Origin: Karalla daura
Taxonomy: Eukaryota; Chordata; Actinopteri; Chaetodontiformes; Leiognathidae
DNA: 64,000 bases
Reading direction: 5' to 3'
Assembly: GCA_029224185.1 (NCBI GenBank)
Contig: CM055201.1
Location: 19,489,084 to 19,553,083 of the forward strand
Position numbers and translations under genes: made by a program. The notes below the pieces were generated by a model. The model did not search any database, was not told where the DNA came from, and saw only the letters and a program-made list of their open reading frames with translations. Shown in pieces: positions 48,501-64,000 of the stretch (position 1 is its first letter; the number at the start of each line of letters is the position of its first letter).

Positions 48501-51500
48501 GTGAACTGGTACGTGGGAGGAGGCGGGACCCAGCTCCTCCACAACAACATACCGCATGACCACACGTACAACAACAAGACAGGTGAGAGGTTTGCTCTCA
48601 GAACAGTCCCAGCTCGTCTGTTCCATGTGCTACCAATCAGGGGGGGTCCCATGGATTTAATGATTTCTGAGAAACTATACGTCATAACAAAAGAATGCTC
48701 CAATAATCATCCGAACACTAAACAACTATTTGTGACTTTGTTTTGTACTCATTTATTGATGGTTAAATGCATGTGCATGTACTGACTGAGAGGAGCAGAT
48801 TGGATTACATTTGCTTGAGGAATTTTGTGACTTTGCAAGCTGTGCTCATGTGCTGGTAGAAAACTGGGACATCTGGTCTCTCTGCGAATGCATGTGTGAT
48901 GTCAATGTGGCAGAGATGTTTTCTATTTTATGAAAAGGCAGGATAAATCAGGACCCATTGATTAGAATACACGCACTCTAACCAACTCTAATGAATAGCC
49001 TATAAATGAATGATTTGGATAAACTGCCACTGCATGGTGGACATGTAATCCCATTGGGAAACCAGTCCAAGGACTAAAAAAAGTGAATGGGAATGGTGCA
49101 TGGTTTACTTTTAATGGGCTACACAGCTTGAAATTTCTTCTTCCAGCTATGGGAAAGACTGATTGCAGCAATTTACAGCTAAATACAGCTCTAGTGCATA
49201 TATAATTATAGCAATGTTATTCAAAAACATCGGTTGATCCCGAAGAAATCCGTTCTTATGCCCAGTCATCAAATCAATGCATACTGGATGTGAGTAAACC
49301 CAGTTTAATTCCATTTCACATCCTGTCTCACGTCTAAACTCTCTCTCAGGTCACTTGATGTACGTGGACTCGGTCTACGCCAAGACTTTCAAAGAGGTGG
49401 CCAAACTGGTGTCCCCCATGACGACGGTGCCCATGTCGGGCTGCCTGAGCTTTCAGTACCAGCGCAGCGAGGAGCGGGGGAACCTGTTCTCCGTTTTCAC
49501 CAGGGACCGACTGGGCCAGTACCAGGAGCTGTGGAGGGCCGGGACGGAGAGCGAGAACGACTGGAGGGAGACGCCTGGAGAGTGGATACCTGTGCAGGTG
49601 GACCTGAGGGCGCCGTACGCGGTACAGGTCAGTGTGAAGATGACCAGTCAACCAGACATACTTACATATTATCAAATACCTGTGTGATCCTTTTGAGGCA
49701 GGTTTAATTTCATAGCAGACAACACATTTCTACAAGCACTTAGAAATGTCCTTGTATGAAGTAAAGATTTACGAGGAGGTGGAGTCTGACAATAGATCAC
49801 TGCCAGATATCGAGGAATGTATGGGATCCTCTACGTCCTGTTGATTTTTGATTTCTATTTGATTTATTTTTCAATTTATGTCTCTATAGCTCTGTAGTCA
49901 AGCCAGGGAAACCTGTTTGATGTAAGCATGGAGAGTTTAAACTCAAAAGAGATCTTGGAATGGGGATGTGTGCTCAAATTCAACAACTGGCACACCATTG
50001 TAAATTTCCCCACGTTTTATTTTAACGAAAATATGTGACTGCATGAATTCAAATAACTGTGATTTAAGAGTATGAAACAGAAGGACTAAAACTGCTGATG
50101 CAGATGCAATGCAAACACAGAGCAAGACTTAACTTTCATGGGAAAGATAGAAAGATGGAAAGATGGAAGGGGGTGGGTCGCTAGTGGTACAGACCAAACA
50201 CACAGAGTGACGAGACGAGAAGATGGATTAAAATGCAAGCTCGTCGGGAAAAGGTGAAGAAATGACCGAACACGTCAAAGATAACAGTAACAAAACCGTC
50301 AAGAGACTTTTTCACACACCGAACCTATTAGCATCGCCGCTAACACACCTGGCTCGCTATACCACATTGCACATGCGCAGTACCTAGTCCGGGTACCACA
50401 AAGTAATATGAATCTTTGGGTTTAACATAAAGACGAATGCGATTCAAAAGCTTATCTAAACAGAATACGTAGTAATGGACATAAACAGTTTTAGGTTAGA
50501 CTTTTGATATTGCTAAGTCTTTACCACATTGATTCAACATCGGCTCCTACTATTGTATAATGTGAATCTGATGTTTTTTTGTGTGTATTTGGCTGCTGGG
50601 TGGAGTAATTCCCCTTCAGGGATGAATAAAACACTTATCTGCTCATACCGTGTTTTACACTTATGTTACATAAAGTTCAGCTCTGCATGTGTGTGTGTGT
50701 ACATAACAGCATCAAGGCTTCCATCTGAGGGCCTCCGTGTCTCCATGTGTGTGTCTGCCTCTCTAGGTGGTCTTTGAAGTGGCCTTTAACAGCCAAAGAG
50801 GGGGACGTGTAGCGCTGGATGACATTTCCTTTTCCCCAGAGTTTTGCAGCACAGACACTGGTGAGCCGCCACAACCGCCGTGTTCACGATGCAACGTGTC
50901 CTCGGTGAACCCCCTGAGTGCGGCAAACTGGAGGACTGAAACGTTAACTTTTTGGTATTTCAGATAGACTGCGAGCAGCTCATAGACACTGCGATAGATA
51001 AGAGGTGACACGATGATAAAGTGAAAATGTCAGGCCTGCCTTCAGGGCAGCGCTACTGTTTTGAGCACGGGTCAATCCAAGTTTTATCCCTTGGAAAAAA
51101 TGTGCTCTTTAAATTTTACAGTCGTGTACCGCTAGATTTTTGGTTGTCACATTGCTCTCTTCCGTTCTGGAGACGGTCCACAGTGAAAACACAGACCAGA
51201 CAGCGTTGCCAGAGCAGACGTGAGCAGAGTTGTTCAAACACATGATTCATTTATTGCAGCCCATCTATAATAAATACGATGTGAATTTCCGTTCCCAAGA
51301 CACAAAAACGACTCCATACGTACATTTGACCCTCAGAGCCGACCTTTGACCCTTCCATCGCCAACTGCGACTTTGAGTCCAGTGTGTGCCGCTACACCCA
51401 GGACCAGGTGACGGGCTCGTCGTGGAGGAGGGTGTCAGTGAAGCCCAACATATTCAGGAACGGAGACCACACCACGGGAGCAGGTGGAGTAAAACAGTTA

Positions 51501-54500
51501 TTGACACGTTCAGAGGATTTCTGATATTTCTGACAACTCTCTCGTACAGAGGATTCATAAATGGACTTAATCTTAATAAATGTATTGCAAGCAATTTGGT
51601 TTCAAAGATGGGAACTTTAATACTTGGGTTTGTAAGAAATGGCTCCTTGGTCTAGCACCTAGTGGCCATGCAATGAACTGCAGATTTGCAGAAATACTAT
51701 GTGTTACATACAGTACATTAATTCAATTTAGTGTTCATTTAAAGGGACAGTTAATGACAATTTTATCTCATCTATGTATGAGCAAACTATAAACAATGGG
51801 GAATGAGGAAAGAGTTGTTTTAATGGTCACAGAGAGAATCACATAAGCAAGTGTGAAGCCTTATAGATCAGTAGATAGATTGTTCAGCATCATTATTAGT
51901 ATTATTGTTACCATTATTATGATGGTTGTGGTTATTAAAAGTAGAAGTAGTAGTAGGTCTGCAGTCCAGCACAGGACACACACACATCATTCACTCTCAT
52001 TATCACATGTAGAGACAATTAAGAGTACTTTGACTTAAACATGCATGTTTTTGGAGTGTGGAGGATATTGGAGTATCTGGAAAACATGCAGACATAGAAC
52101 AAGCAGACTCCACTTGGATGTTGCACTCCTCTTGGTTGCTGCATTCCTCTTGGATACCCAAATTTTGGGATATTTTTGTGACTCATTACAACTTTATGAG
52201 CCACTTAGCTGACTAAGGCTGCGTTAGCTGGTACGAAGCAGCATTTGAGGCCGAATAACGGCCGCAGTCTGTTAACAGTGAGATCATTACCAGGTGCGAG
52301 TGGCGATGGGAGCAATCGTGGCGAGCAGATTCTCAGGAAGTGAGTGTTTTTCCCCAAAAAATAAATAAATAAAACAAAGCCAGTCTTCTGCTTCCAGGAT
52401 CCTTCCTGTTGGCTCACTCCCGGCTCAGCCCGCAGCCCGGCTATGTCAGCCGCCTGCTCGGTCCAACTCTGCCTGGGAACATGAAGTTCTGCCTGAGGTT
52501 TTACTTCTCTCTCCGGGGTGAGTGGCACCCGGATAGCGTCTGCTGGAGTGCGTCCCCGTGTGTGAATTATTGCTGCGGCTCACGCTCGGCACAACCCCTG
52601 CAGGTTTCAACCAGACGGAGCAGGCTCTCACAGTGTATCTGCAGCAGCAGCCGCCGAGGGGCCGCAGCCAGGAGAAGATCTGGACGCAGGGCGAGAAGTC
52701 CAGAGGAATCTGGATCGGGACGGACGTTACCTTCCAGACATCACAGCCCGCCAAGGTTAGAGGGGAGGAAGTGGAAATGCCACAACAGAATTAGAATAAG
52801 ATGTGAATAAAGATACGCAAGTATGTAGGCAGGAGGATGACCTTATAAACAGGGCGAGAGTAAACAGATTTATGAGTGACAATGAGAAGAAGGAGGGAGG
52901 AGTGGAGGGAGCGAAGGAATGATAAATGCAGGAATGCATGGAGGAAGACAGAGACAGAGGGGGGGATAAGACAACAGACAAATACCTGGAGAAAGGGGGG
53001 AAAAGAACAGGAGGAAACAGTGAGGAGAGAGAGGAGAAGACACGAAGCAGCATGAATGATTGAGGGGAAGGAACAGGGAGTGAGGGAAGAGCTAATGAGG
53101 AATCGGGGAAACAAACGAGTGAAATGAATGAGCAAAAACATTGAGAGAAAGTGAAATGAAGAATAGGCCGATATGACAAGAGTTACTGTGATACTGTGAT
53201 CGTGCTGCTCTTCTGTCACCATGAGTTTCCACGTTGTAATATTAGCACTCCACCAAATTAGACCAAAATACTGGGGCAATGAAAAATTCAACTACACGAT
53301 CACATTAAAGAGACCCGCTTTGCTATTCATGTCACGACAATCCATCCAATTACTATCAACGGACTTTGTCCTCTGGGGCCATGACTGTACGTATTTCCTT
53401 CAAAATGAATCCAGAGAGCTGCCTCGTTAAGGAACTGATGAGTGGGGAAAGGCAAAGGAAGTAGTAAAAGAGATGGCGGAATATATTAGGAAAGCCAAAT
53501 AAATAGCTCATAATACATAAACAAGTTGAGCCAAGAAAGGGCCAATCTGTCATGAAGTCTTAGCGACTGCTGCTCGAGGACACGTATCATCATGTGCTCT
53601 GTGTGAGGAGAATTAACTCATCTGGGTGCCAAAAAGCTCAAAGGCTTTCCCCACACGGCCCCTTTGTTCCATGCCTCACATATTGAGCTATTTAAAACAC
53701 ACACACATGCAGACACTCAGTCTCTGATTGATGATTTTCTTTTTTTTCTTCCTCACATGGGATTTTAGAAATTCAGACAAACATCAGTGCAGAGAAGGAG
53801 CAACAAAGCACAGCAGAGAGTCTGTGTGTCAGTGTATGTCTGTGTGTGTGTGTGTGTGTGGGTTTTGCTTACACTCGGGGCTCGATCTGCAGATGATTCA
53901 CGGCTGTGAGAGTGCGAGAAGCGCCTCGTGACGGTAAACGCTGATGACGCTGTCCCCGCTCTTCAGGTGGCCTTCGTCAGCACCTGCAGGAGCTTCTGGG
54001 ACTGCGGCTCCGTGGCTCTGGACGACGTCAGCATGAGTCTGGGAGACTGCGAGCTGAGTGCAGGTGAGCCCAGCACATGTCCAAGCCGGTCAGGCCTCCT
54101 CCTCCTCCTCCTCCTCCTCCTCCTCCTCCTTCTCCTCCTCCTCCTCCATGCACCTGTCACTGGTTATGATGTGTATGTTGCAGCCGATTGCTACACACAG
54201 ACATGTGCACATGAATGTAAACACATGTAGAAAAGCATGCCGCCACCCATGCAGAGGCCGCCCATATCGGACTTGGTTAATACTACAAGTTAGGAGTTTT
54301 ACAAATGAATATAACTTCGGCAATCTGTAAAAAAGCTCACATTTATCTGCAAGATTTCTGTGCCCATGGACTGTAAGGGCAGTCTTTTTATTAGTTTGGA
54401 TTATATAATAATAATAATAATGAGAAGAAGGCAAAGAAGAACAATCTAGTGCATTTTGTAGCCTTGAGAAGTCATACTGTTATTCCAATAAAAGCGTCTT

Positions 54501-56982
54501 ATTGCATTTGAACAAACCCAATAGCCCAACAATAAATACCAGGACTATTTCATTTCTTTGACTGTATATGTTGTACAGTTAGTATATACAGGTAACTGCA
54601 TGCGAACACATACACATTCAGACAAGCGTAATGAAAAGCACGCTGTCTGAATATGCCAGTGGTTTCAAGGATGGATCACATAGTTGCGAGCAGAGCTCAT
54701 CCAGATCTGATTGGCTCATGCAAAAAGTTACTAGTCTCACTAATTACTAATAACTTAAGAGGACATCTGACGCCAGATGCTGTGTCTGTGTTCATAGACG
54801 GTCAGAGCAGTAAGTCATTGTTGTCTTATTGTGGAATTAGAAACCAATGAGGGAGTCATTTCTACCGCTGCCAAGAGGTTTGTGTGTTTTCTTACTTTTG
54901 TTAATTAGTTTGTTAGTCTGCAGCATCATGCAAGATCGCCTCCTCAGATTTCCACAGAACATGAAGTTTCCATGAAATTTTGGAAGGGAAAGGAAGGAAA
55001 TTTTGGACACAGGAAATGTGATAGCTGAAATAAACTGTTTCATCTGCGGTGCAGGCATTGTCTGTGGAGAACAGAAAAATCCAGTCTCAGGTGAAAGCTG
55101 GATTTACACTTTATCTATCTCTAGCACTAACTGGCCAGCTAACCAGCTAGCTACAGTGAGCTCACTAGCTTGCTAGAGCAAACAAAAACGCAAAACAAAA
55201 AAGCGTGAGCCCAAACCATAACATTAAAAACATGACAGTTGGAGGGACTTTCCTAAGGAAACTGATCCAAAATTACTTCATATTAGAGAACGATTTAGCA
55301 TTTCATTCAGTCTTCGCAGTTGTTTAATACATTAATTAATACATAAGGTTATATTTGATACCTGAGGCTCATTTACTCACTGTATAGCACTATTGTGTGT
55401 GGAGCAGGGGATGAAACAAACATGAATCAGAATTTGAAGTCTTGTTCCGTCTCCTATGGCAGGCTCCTCGTCTCTCTCCGGACACTGTGACTTTGAGTCT
55501 GGCCTGTGCGGTTACACTCAGGACAAGAGGGACGATGCAGACTGGGAGTGGAGGCGAGGCCCCACCCCGACCTCCTACACCGGGCCCAGAGGGGACCACA
55601 CCACAGGACTGGGTGAGGGCCCCCCACCCACCCCCTGCACACGTTACATTGCAGAAAAATGCTCATCCTCCACCAAGCATCTCTGAGAGCCTGTGTTTGA
55701 TTGACAGGCTACTACCTGCACATGGAGGCCTCGCCCCTCCTGCCCGGGCGGAGCGTGCGGCTGCTGTCCCGGCCCCTCAGGGGCTCCTGGGGGCCCCAGT
55801 GTCTGAGCTTCTACTACCACATGTACGGCTCGGGCACGGGCCAGCTGAAAGTCCACCTGGACAAGGACGGAGAGAACGTGTTGCTGTGGCAACAGAGCGG
55901 CGAGCAGAGCGTCGCCTGGCTGAGGGCCACGGTGGAGTACAAGTGTGACAGCCAACACCAGGCAAGAGAGACGACACGCCTCCTCCAGGACGACTTACCT
56001 TTCTGCAGAAATGACCATAAAGTCCAGAAGTTAAAGGGCGGAAAATGCAGAAGAAATGGTTGATAGGTTTGGCAGATCAAAATAAAACATTTTAATAAAA
56101 ATAAATAAATATTTAAAAATGTGAATTAAATTCAATTAAATAATTGTATTGATGTAGTAGTAAAAACGTAATTATTCTAAAATATTTTTAAATTATTTAT
56201 TAATATTTACTATTATTATTATATATTTTTTTTAATTCAAGTAAATATTTTAAATATTTTTTTAATCTACTCAACTCATTAATTATACCTATTTTATGGA
56301 AAAATACACACAAACAAATGCATCTTCACACAATTTAGTCTCCTTGTGTATTTTTGAGGTACTTTGAAGTATCTTCACTCCACAGCGTCGACTTTATCTA
56401 GTTGCTTACATTCCTAGATAATAAAGCAATGTTTCAGAACATTTGTTGCATATAATTATAAAGAAAACGTACACTGGGGTCACTCTCAAAGTGGGCTGTA
56501 TTGTGGCAACAGTTTAGCATATAAATCACAAGTTACCTTGATTTTATCATGAACTATCTCCTGACCCTGTTTCAGATGTTCAGGTTGGGGAGTCAATCTA
56601 CTAACATAGCTCTACGTGGATCTGCTTACACACACAATCACTGCTCATCTAATGTCAACATCAGCCCCAAAAAGTTTGGCTTCTGCATCGATGGCTAGAA
56701 CACGCACTGAAAATGAGTTGAAAGGTTTGTTTTTAAGCCGTTTGTGGCTTTCTGTCACTGTTGCAGATTGTGTTTGAAGCGATCAGGGGCACTTCAGTGA
56801 GGAGCGACGTCGCCATCGACGACGTAGTCCTGCAAAGTGGACCGTGCCCAGGTGAGCACCCCCATCTGCTCACTACGCAGCCGGACAGTGACTATTCAAG
56901 CAGGACTGACCTCTCTCTGGTTTCCCTCCCTGTAGAAGTGGAGGTCAGGACCCTGGTGGGGACCTCCAATGAGATCGAGTGA
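42492..56982 (+). CDS. mamdc2: MAM domain-containing protein 2, complete, 15 exons
   Basis: Secreted extracellular-matrix protein with four MAM domains; the mammalian protein is reported as a proteoglycan. Exons 42492-42522, 42635-42745, 46076-46356, 48210-48294, 48445-48582, 49350-49627, 50767-50860, 51337-51483, 52398-52517, 52604-52755, 53967-54063, 55463-55612, 55708-55961, 56767-56851 and 56936-56982 join in one frame to 689 residues, against about 686 in human. Seen: signal peptide (about 1-16, MLPLYLLTFAVTIQA), then MAM domains at about 20-169, 170-338, 344-510 and 517-672. Each starts with a C-(D/N)-F-E-x-x-x-C-x-Y/F motif and contains DHTTG/SYTGP- or ALDD-type segments. There is no transmembrane segment; the tail ends NEIE. 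The intron after exon 13 uses a GC donor. Human MAMDC2 follows APBA1 on 9q21, which supports orthology. Teleosts have mamdc2a and mamdc2b; undetermined here. Confidence 0.96.
42635..42745 (+). CDS. mamdc2: mamdc2 exon 2: start of MAM1
   Basis: LLPGSCNFESNTCGYTSDPD then FTSWTLHDD; the CNFE/CGY pair opens MAM1. Phase 1 both sides. Confidence 0.94.
42746..46075 (+). other. mamdc2 intron 2 (3.3 kb)
   Basis: Largest mamdc2 intron. Contains a GATAC array (44076-44125). The segment 43120-43560 is unusually free of simple repeats, but no motif can be assigned. No coding signal. Confidence 0.65.
44076..44125. repeat. GATAC pentanucleotide array
   Basis: Ten perfect units, followed by degenerate GATATGATATG-type sequence to about 44285. 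Confidence 0.95.
46076..46356 (+). CDS. mamdc2: mamdc2 exon 3: MAM1
   Basis: Contains GVLLSPALEQGEWSCLRLVY, LWSSQTASDSWVISSMDLQN and EAYK; aligns with human ...WSCLRLVYQI...DSWLIASLDLQNS. It has an extra Ala/Gly-rich stretch near its start. Confidence 0.95.
46357..48209 (+). other. mamdc2 intron 3
   Basis: Intron of 1.85 kb. A GAGCTAGCTTAGCATGAAGG-type segment near 47628-47690 resembles common fish dispersed repeats; otherwise nothing seen. Confidence 0.6.
48210..48294 (+). CDS. mamdc2: mamdc2 exon 4: end of MAM1
   Basis: VVIEGKPGPTAGSSVAIFEI then HISPGYCL; phase 0 in, phase 1 out, donor GTCAGT. Confidence 0.93.
48445..48582 (+). CDS. mamdc2: mamdc2 exon 5: start of MAM2
   Basis: CDFEESHLCGYSNQWNANVN then WYVGGGG and PHDHTYNNKT, matching human CDFEENHLCGFVNRWNPNVNW. 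Confidence 0.96.
48583..49349 (+). other. mamdc2 intron 5
   Basis: Intron of 767 bases; nothing recognised. Confidence 0.7.
49350..49627 (+). CDS. mamdc2: mamdc2 exon 6: MAM2
   Basis: GHLMYVDSVYAKTFKEVAKL then VSPMTTVPMSGCLSFQYQRS and on to APYAVQ; phase 1 in, phase 0 out. Confidence 0.96.
49628..50766 (+). other. mamdc2 intron 6
   Basis: Intron of 1.1 kb; only a short AAAGATGGA run (50147-50170) and a TG run (50688-50701). Confidence 0.7.
50767..50860 (+). CDS. mamdc2: mamdc2 exon 7: end of MAM2
   Basis: VVFEVAFNSQRGGRVALDDI then SFSPEFCSTDT; the VALDDI motif closes the MAM fold. Confidence 0.96.
50861..51336 (+). other. mamdc2 intron 7
   Basis: Intron of 476 bases; nothing recognised. 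Confidence 0.7.
51337..51483 (+). CDS. mamdc2: mamdc2 exon 8: start of MAM3
   Basis: SIANCDFESSVCRYTQDQVT then GSSWRRVSVKPNIFRNGDHT and TGA; phase 1 both sides. Confidence 0.95.
51484..52397 (+). other. mamdc2 intron 8
   Basis: Intron of 914 bases; ATT/AGT runs at 51885-51960, nothing else. Confidence 0.7.
52398..52517 (+). CDS. mamdc2: mamdc2 exon 9: MAM3
   Basis: SFLLAHSRLSPQPGYVSRLL then GPTLPGNMKFCLRFYFSLR, matching human QPGYIGRLYGPSLPGNLQYCLRF. Confidence 0.95.
52604..52755 (+). CDS. mamdc2: mamdc2 exon 10: MAM3
   Basis: FNQTEQALTVYLQQQPPRGR then SQEKIWTQGEKSRGIWIGTD; phase 1 in, phase 0 out. Confidence 0.94.
52756..53966 (+). other. mamdc2 intron 10
   Basis: Intron of 1.2 kb. The stretch 52800-53160 is strongly purine-rich (GGA/GAA) on the + strand and produces spurious Ser/Phe/Leu-rich - strand frames. 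Confidence 0.7.
53967..54063 (+). CDS. mamdc2: mamdc2 exon 11: end of MAM3
   Basis: VAFVSTCRSFWDCGSVALDD then VSMSLGDCELSA, matching human VVFMSLCKSFWDCGLVALDD. Confidence 0.96.
54064..55462 (+). other. mamdc2 intron 11
   Basis: Intron of 1.4 kb with a CTC run (54098-54149) and a CTAGC-rich segment (55120-55170). No coding signal. Confidence 0.7.
55463..55612 (+). CDS. mamdc2: mamdc2 exon 12: start of MAM4
   Basis: GHCDFESGLCGYTQDKRDDA then RRGPTPTSYTGPRGDHTTGL; phase 1 both sides. Confidence 0.96.
55708..55961 (+). CDS. mamdc2: mamdc2 exon 13: MAM4, GC donor
   Basis: YYLHMEASPLLPGRSVRLLS then RPLRGSWGPQCLSFYYHMYG and on to CDSQHQ. The exon ends CAG|GCAAGA; no in-frame GT donor near it would join to IVFEAIRG. 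Confidence 0.93.
55962..56766 (+). other. mamdc2 intron 13 (GC-AG)
   Basis: Intron of 805 bases, donor GCAAGA, acceptor TTGCAG. Very AT-rich from 56080 to 56300. Confidence 0.85.
56767..56851 (+). CDS. mamdc2: mamdc2 exon 14: end of MAM4
   Basis: IVFEAIRGTSVRSDVAIDDV then VLQSGPCP, matching human IIFEAIRGVSIRSDIAIDDV. Confidence 0.96.
56936..56982 (+). CDS. mamdc2: mamdc2 last exon: C-terminal tail
   Basis: EVEVRTLVGTSNEIE then TGA at 56980-56982; human ends in a similar LNEIEY. Confidence 0.92.
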
Positions 56983-57265
56983 AGGGGCGCGACGGGAGAG
57001 GATGCATCGACCCCCTCCAGTTTTTGCACATTTTCAGACTCCCTCCTGACTCCTCCCCGTCGCTCCGACCACGCGGGGGACGCGGGTGAAAGGAAACGTT
57101 TGCAAGTAGTTCTGTCCTCACGGAGCAACACATATCATTGGTGTCCTAGGCAGTGTTTCTCTCTGCACCGTAGCAACAGAGAGTGTGCTAAACTGTGTTT
57201 CTCTTCACATTCATATGCATTAGATTAATGCTCATTGCGCAAAATAAAGTGAGAAAGTAACTCAG
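56983..57265 (+). other. mamdc2: mamdc2 3' UTR
   Basis: Short 3' UTR ending after the AATAAA at 57243-57248, followed by GT/T-rich sequence. Confidence 0.7.
57243..57248 (+). terminator. mamdc2 polyadenylation signal
   Basis: AATAAA 261 bases after the stop, followed by a GTTGTGTTTCTTCTC-type downstream element. Confidence 0.7.
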
Positions 57266-57916
57266 CGTTGTGTTTCTTCTCTTTTTGTCCCGGGAGGGTA
57301 AGATTTTACTGTCAGAAATAAACAAAACTGTGATATGTCTTTATATATTTACAGTGAGTGCTTACCTTAAGCAATTATCTTTTCAGTCCATTACTGTTTG
57401 ATTGATTAGTTGTTTGGTTTATAAAATGATGCAAAATCTGTTTAATGCCTGTTAGCGCACCTCAATGACATTTGATTTTCCGGCACCATTAAATAAGCAC
57501 ATTTCAGAAGCTGAGTAGAGAATTGTGACATAAATCTCTTTATCAATGTTTAAAATAGTTATTTTAACAGTTAAGTAATCGGTTAGATGTTCCATCTCTA
57601 CCTCCAAGTATAAAACAAAACCTATATATAGTATATATGGTCTTCAAATGTTCCTTCAAATGTGCCTCTGCAGGTTTAAGGTCACACTTTTTTTGACCCT
57701 TTTCACATATCTTGTGATTCCTTATTGTGCATAATTAGAGTTTTGAATTTGCTGCAGGCTTGAAATCACAGTAAATGACAGTAAATATGGAGCTTCAAGT
57801 TATGCTCCAAAAAGCCAAGTATTTCTGCCTGTATTAGTAAATAACTTGCTTAGAACTGGGAATGTTCCCAGCACATGTAGATAGATATATCCGAGGATAA
57901 AATCAATATATTCAAA
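57266..57916. other. intergenic spacer between mamdc2 and slc30a5
   Basis: About 650 bases between convergent gene ends. Includes a copy (about 57380-57600) of the interspersed repeat family seen at 2.03 kb; no gene. Confidence 0.65.
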
Positions 57917-57922
57917 TTTATT
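57917..57922 (-). terminator. slc30a5 polyadenylation signal
   Basis: TTTATT on the + strand (AATAAA on the - strand), 88 bases past the slc30a5 stop. Confidence 0.6.
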
Positions 57923-58009
57923 AGAGCCACATACATACATATACTGTACATCTGAGTTAGAAAAAAGCGCCCAGAGTCTGTCAGGCTTCGTTTGGTCCGG
58001 CGGAACGCG

Positions 58010-63848
<5,839 letters not shown>

Positions 63849-64000
63849 CTGCAAAGGAAACAGAGAAGTTGTCACGGCAGGTTGACACCCTGGCTTAACA
63901 AAGACATATCACATATCAAAACATCATTCATGAAGGCATTAGCTACTACATTTAAAAAGCCCAACCTAGAATATGTCATCATAGAGTGCCACAGAAAACA
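63849..64000 (-). other. slc30a5 intron, truncated by window end
   Basis: Sequence upstream of the first visible acceptor (TTTGCAG); no exon seen before the window ends. Confidence 0.7.

Noticed and set aside
52757..53291. Ser/Phe/Leu-rich - strand frames in a mamdc2 intron
   Set aside because: Antisense of a purine-rich intronic stretch, no domain or splice context.

Overview
This is vertebrate nuclear DNA, almost certainly from a teleost fish. Four multi-exon genes with GT-AG introns can be read exon by exon. Their products match vertebrate TJP2/ZO-2, APBA1/Mint1/X11-alpha, MAMDC2 and SLC30A5/ZnT5. The introns are dense in TG, CT, CA, GATA and GACA microsatellites and contain inverted-repeat elements of kinds common in fish genomes. 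There is no bacterial or phage gene, operon, CRISPR array, rRNA or tRNA, and I found no undescribed gene system.

Layout: (1) 1-13.7 kb, + strand: 20 exons of tjp2 from just after PDZ1 to the stop and polyA signal; the 5' end is outside the window. (2) 13.9-33.0 kb, - strand: the complete coding region of apba1 in 12 exons, arranged tail-to-tail with tjp2. A possible noncoding first exon lies near 37.3-37.5 kb. (3) 37.5-42.3 kb: intergenic, possibly regulatory. (4) 42.5-57.25 kb, + strand: the complete mamdc2 coding region in 15 exons, divergent from apba1. (5) 57.9-64 kb, - strand: 13 exons of slc30a5, tail-to-tail with mamdc2; the 5' end runs off the window.

The genes are not a pathway. ZO-2 is a tight-junction scaffold, Mint1 a synaptic and Golgi adaptor, MAMDC2 a secreted MAM-domain protein and ZnT5 a secretory-pathway zinc transporter. 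tjp2-apba1-mamdc2 follows the order on human 9q21, but the human intervening genes (ENTREP1/FAM189A2, PTAR1, C9orf135) are not seen here. slc30a5 (human chromosome 5) sits beside mamdc2.

Exon coordinates come from reading splice sites by eye and checking that every intron phase closes. All junctions used keep the frame. One mamdc2 intron has a GC donor. The most notable observations are a Gln/His-rich exon and a greatly lengthened, repeat-rich N-terminus in apba1; a hAT-like element with an exact 8-bp duplication and a relative carrying an expanded internal minisatellite; splice acceptors made of TG or CT microsatellites; a duplicated 16-residue unit in tjp2; and an expanded His/Gly loop in slc30a5.
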